Positions 62,328 through 64,000 of a stretch of DNA of 64,000 bases are shown in pieces. A program made the position numbers and the translations under genes. The notes below the pieces were generated by a model, which did no database searches, was not told the origin of the DNA, and was given only the letters and a program-made list of their open reading frames with translations. The stretch's first letter is position 1, and each line of letters opens with the position of its first letter. Source of the DNA: Microbacterium sp. ProA8. Lineage in GTDB: Bacteria > Actinomycetota > Actinomycetes > Actinomycetales > Microbacteriaceae. The DNA lies in assembly GCF_039905635.1 (NCBI RefSeq), contig NZ_CP157000.1:1798001-1862000 (forward strand). Direction: 5' to 3'.

Positions 62328-63384
62328 CCTGGGGCGGGACGCCCCGCCCCTGCCCGACGAGGGGATCGGCGCCGCACGGCGGGCGCTGCTCAGCGAGATC
62401 GCCCGGCAGGAGCGAGCGGATGCCGCGGCCACCCGCCGCCGCACCGTCCGCTGGATCGGCGGCTCGGCGCTGGCCGGCGGGCTGGCGGCGACGGCACTGG
62501 TGATCGGGTTCGTCGCGGTGCCGGCCACAGCGCCGACAGCGTCGGCTGCGGCACAGGTGCTGGAGAAGGCGGCGGCAGCGAGCATCCGGGCCGCAGAGGA
62601 GGTCGTGCCGGCCGGCAGCTACACGCGGGTCGACACCGCATTCACGTCGCTCACGACCTACGACGAGCAGATGCCTGCCGGTGCGAGGTTCAACAACGCC
62701 TTCCGCGCGGAGGCGGAAGCCGTGATCCTCATCGAGGATGAGTCGAGCGTCTACGTGCCCGCGGACCCCGAGGGTGAATGGGTGCGCGAGCGGAGTCCGT
62801 ACCATGTGGCGGAATCGGTCGGCCCGCGTGCCGCGGAGGCCGCCGAGGCGTGGAGTCGTGAGCTGAACCCCGGGTTGGGATCGGCCGGCATCACCCGGTA
62901 CCCCGCCGGCGTCGCCGAGGGCGGTCGCGATGGTGACGTGGTGACGTACTACCTGGACGGCCGCGAGACCTACGAGGACATGCCGACGGATCCCGACGGG
63001 GTGGTCGCATGGTTCGAGGAGCGGTACGGCGCGGAGGGCGAGCCCGACGGCATGGCGCACTTCTTCATCGAGACCATCGGCGACCTGATGTCGTTCAACC
63101 TGGCACCTGCGACAGCGCGCGCCGGGATGCTCAGAGCGTTCGCGTCCCTCCCGGGTGTGGAAGTCGTCGCGACCGACGGTGACCTGACCACACTCGCATA
63201 CGAGCGGGACTTCGAAGCGGGACCGGCTCGCGTGGAGTTCGTGCTCGACACCGCGCGCGGCTACGTCGTGCAGTCGACCAACTGGGGGATGGGGGAGTAC
63301 GACGAGCCCGTGGCCTTCGAGGGCGTCCCCGATTGGCAGAGCCGTACGGTGTCGACCGTCTCGATCGTCGATTCGGCGCCCTGA
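62302..63384 (+). CDS. CU044_5270-like membrane-anchored protein, sigma partner
   Basis: The 360-residue protein has a short cytoplasmic N-terminus (~50), one transmembrane helix (GGSALAGGLAATALVIGFVAV) and a large extracytoplasmic domain of the CU044_5270 family. It lacks a zinc anti-sigma motif. Overlapping the sigma factor gene, it is a probable anti-sigma or sensor partner by position. Confidence 0.75.
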   Translation: MELMERVRDLGRDAPPLPDEGIGAARRALLSEIARQERADAAATRRRTVRWIGGSALAGGLAATALVIGFVAVPATAPTASAAAQVLEKAAAASIRAAEEVVPAGSYTRVDTAFTSLTTYDEQMPAGARFNNAFRAEAEAVILIEDESSVYVPADPEGEWVRERSPYHVAESVGPRAAEAAEAWSRELNPGLGSAGITRYPAGVAEGGRDGDVVTYYLDGRETYEDMPTDPDGVVAWFEERYGAEGEPDGMAHFFIETIGDLMSFNLAPATARAGMLRAFASLPGVEVVATDGDLTTLAYERDFEAGPARVEFVLDTARGYVVQSTNWGMGEYDEPVAFEGVPDWQSRTVSTVSIVDSAP

Positions 63385-63552
63385 CCCCGGATGAGAAGCC
63401 GGCTGTGAGGCGCCGGGCGGAGGCATCCGCTCGGCGCCTCGCGCATTGCAACGACCTTCAGCACAATGACCTTCAACTGGAAGGTGAGATCACCTCGCCA
63501 GGAGAGTCCGCGGACTCGCCACGGCCGTGGCGAGAGTGTCCGAGACCGTACC

Positions 63553-63558
63553 TAGACT
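63553..63558 (+). promoter_or_regulatory. Candidate -10 of dnaE
   Basis: TAGACT ends 6 nt before the dnaE GTG. The first bases after it match those at aroG (TAGACTCGA). Confidence 0.6.
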
Positions 63559-63564
63559 CGATCC

Positions 63565-64000
63565 GTGGCATCCGACTCCTTCGTTCATCTGCACGTGCAC
63601 AGCGAGTACTCGATGCTCGACGGCGCCGCCAAAATCGGCGCCATGACCCAGGCGGCGGCGGACTACGGCATGCCGGCGATCGCCGTCACCGACCACGGGA
63701 ACACCTTCGCCGCGTTCGAGTTCTACAACGCCGCCAAGGCTGCGGGCGTGAAGCCGATCATCGGCCTCGAGGCCTACGTGACCCCGGGCACGCACCGCAG
63801 CGACAAGTCGCGCGTCCAATGGGGTTCACCCGAGCAGAAGAGCGATGACGTGTCGGGCTCGGGCGCCTACACCCACATGACGATGTGGAGTCAGAGCACG
63901 GAGGGCATGCACAACCTCTTCCGGCTGAGCTCGCTGTCGAGCATGGAGGGGTACTACTTCAAGCCGCGCATGGACCGGGAGCTGCTGGAGACCTACGGCA
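63565..64000 (+). CDS. dnaE: DNA polymerase III alpha subunit, 5' part
   Basis: The visible 145 residues start [24 protein letters not shown], the PHP-domain onset of DnaE. They continue with [24 protein letters not shown] and [12 protein letters not shown]. It is the replicative polymerase. The gene runs off the window's end. GTG start, leaderless as judged by TAGACT. Confidence 0.94.
   Translation, partial: MASDSFVHLHVHSEYSMLDGAAKIGAMTQAAADYGMPAIAVTDHGNTFAAFEFYNAAKAAGVKPIIGLEAYVTPGTHRSDKSRVQWGSPEQKSDDVSGSGAYTHMTMWSQSTEGMHNLFRLSSLSSMEGYYFKPRMDRELLETYG

Noticed and set aside
1..64000. tRNA, rRNA, insertion sequences or riboswitches
   Set aside because: I saw no tRNA-like cloverleaf, rRNA, transposase gene or known riboswitch core; short tRNAs could be missed by eye.

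Overview
The window is 64 kb of dense, roughly 70% GC actinobacterial chromosome. Gene content and style point to the Microbacteriaceae, most likely Microbacterium: an FHA (GarA/OdhI-type) plus MerR pair, a PknL-type kinase with PASTA domains, Wag31/SepF division genes, many GTG starts, -10 boxes of the form TAGNCT/TANNNT placed 6 nt before start codons, and intergenic palindromes beginning GGTCGTTGAGCGAG. The genus is an inference; no rRNA or tRNA gene was found. No transposase, phage gene or CRISPR array was seen. Layout: (1) 0-17.5 kb is accessory and metabolic: a BrkB-type membrane protein, NAD(P)HX epimerase, a small secreted repeat protein, a glutamine amidotransferase, a 123-bp tandem repeat array enclosing a GIY-YIG nuclease gene, a secreted rhamnogalacturonan lyase, an alpha-glucan phosphorylase, a CYTH protein, lipoamide dehydrogenase, a CopC-like protein, a secreted M14 peptidase and a Met/Cys-rich copper-storage-like protein. 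(2) 17.7-28 kb holds central-metabolism control and enzymes: the FHA protein, two MerR regulators, a Cys/Met PLP enzyme, a ParA-like ATPase, pyruvate carboxylase, a MinD-like ATPase with a very long acidic N-terminus, and peptide deformylase. (3) 28-40 kb follows the mycobacterial fadD15-plsC-aroG-pknL-Rv2175c-idsA order, interrupted by a DUF559/AbiEi-like gene bracketed by a second palindrome family. (4) 40-58.3 kb is the division and cell-wall (dcw) cluster: mraZ, rsmH, ftsL-like, ftsI, murF, mraY, murD, ftsW, murG, [gntR and a membrane gene on the opposite strand], murC, ftsQ, ftsZ, yggS, sepF, yggT, wag31. murE is absent from its usual place. (5) 58.3-64 kb has lspA and rluD, a small accessory island (NUDIX, GNAT, DinB-like, sigma factor and partner) and the 5' part of dnaE. 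How the parts work together: the dcw genes make lipid II (MurF/C/D, MraY, MurG), polymerise and cross-link it at the septum (FtsW/FtsI/FtsQ/FtsL/FtsZ/SepF) and direct polar growth (Wag31). PknL and the Rv2175c-like protein probably add phospho-signalling. The FHA protein, lipoamide dehydrogenase and pyruvate carboxylase all sit around the TCA cycle and anaplerosis. The most interesting unexplained features are the two palindrome families, each wrapped round a single nuclease-like gene; the strict 'TANNNT, 6 nt, start codon' geometry at a dozen genes; dyads in the ftsZ leader; and an inserted gntR-membrane operon splitting murG from murC.
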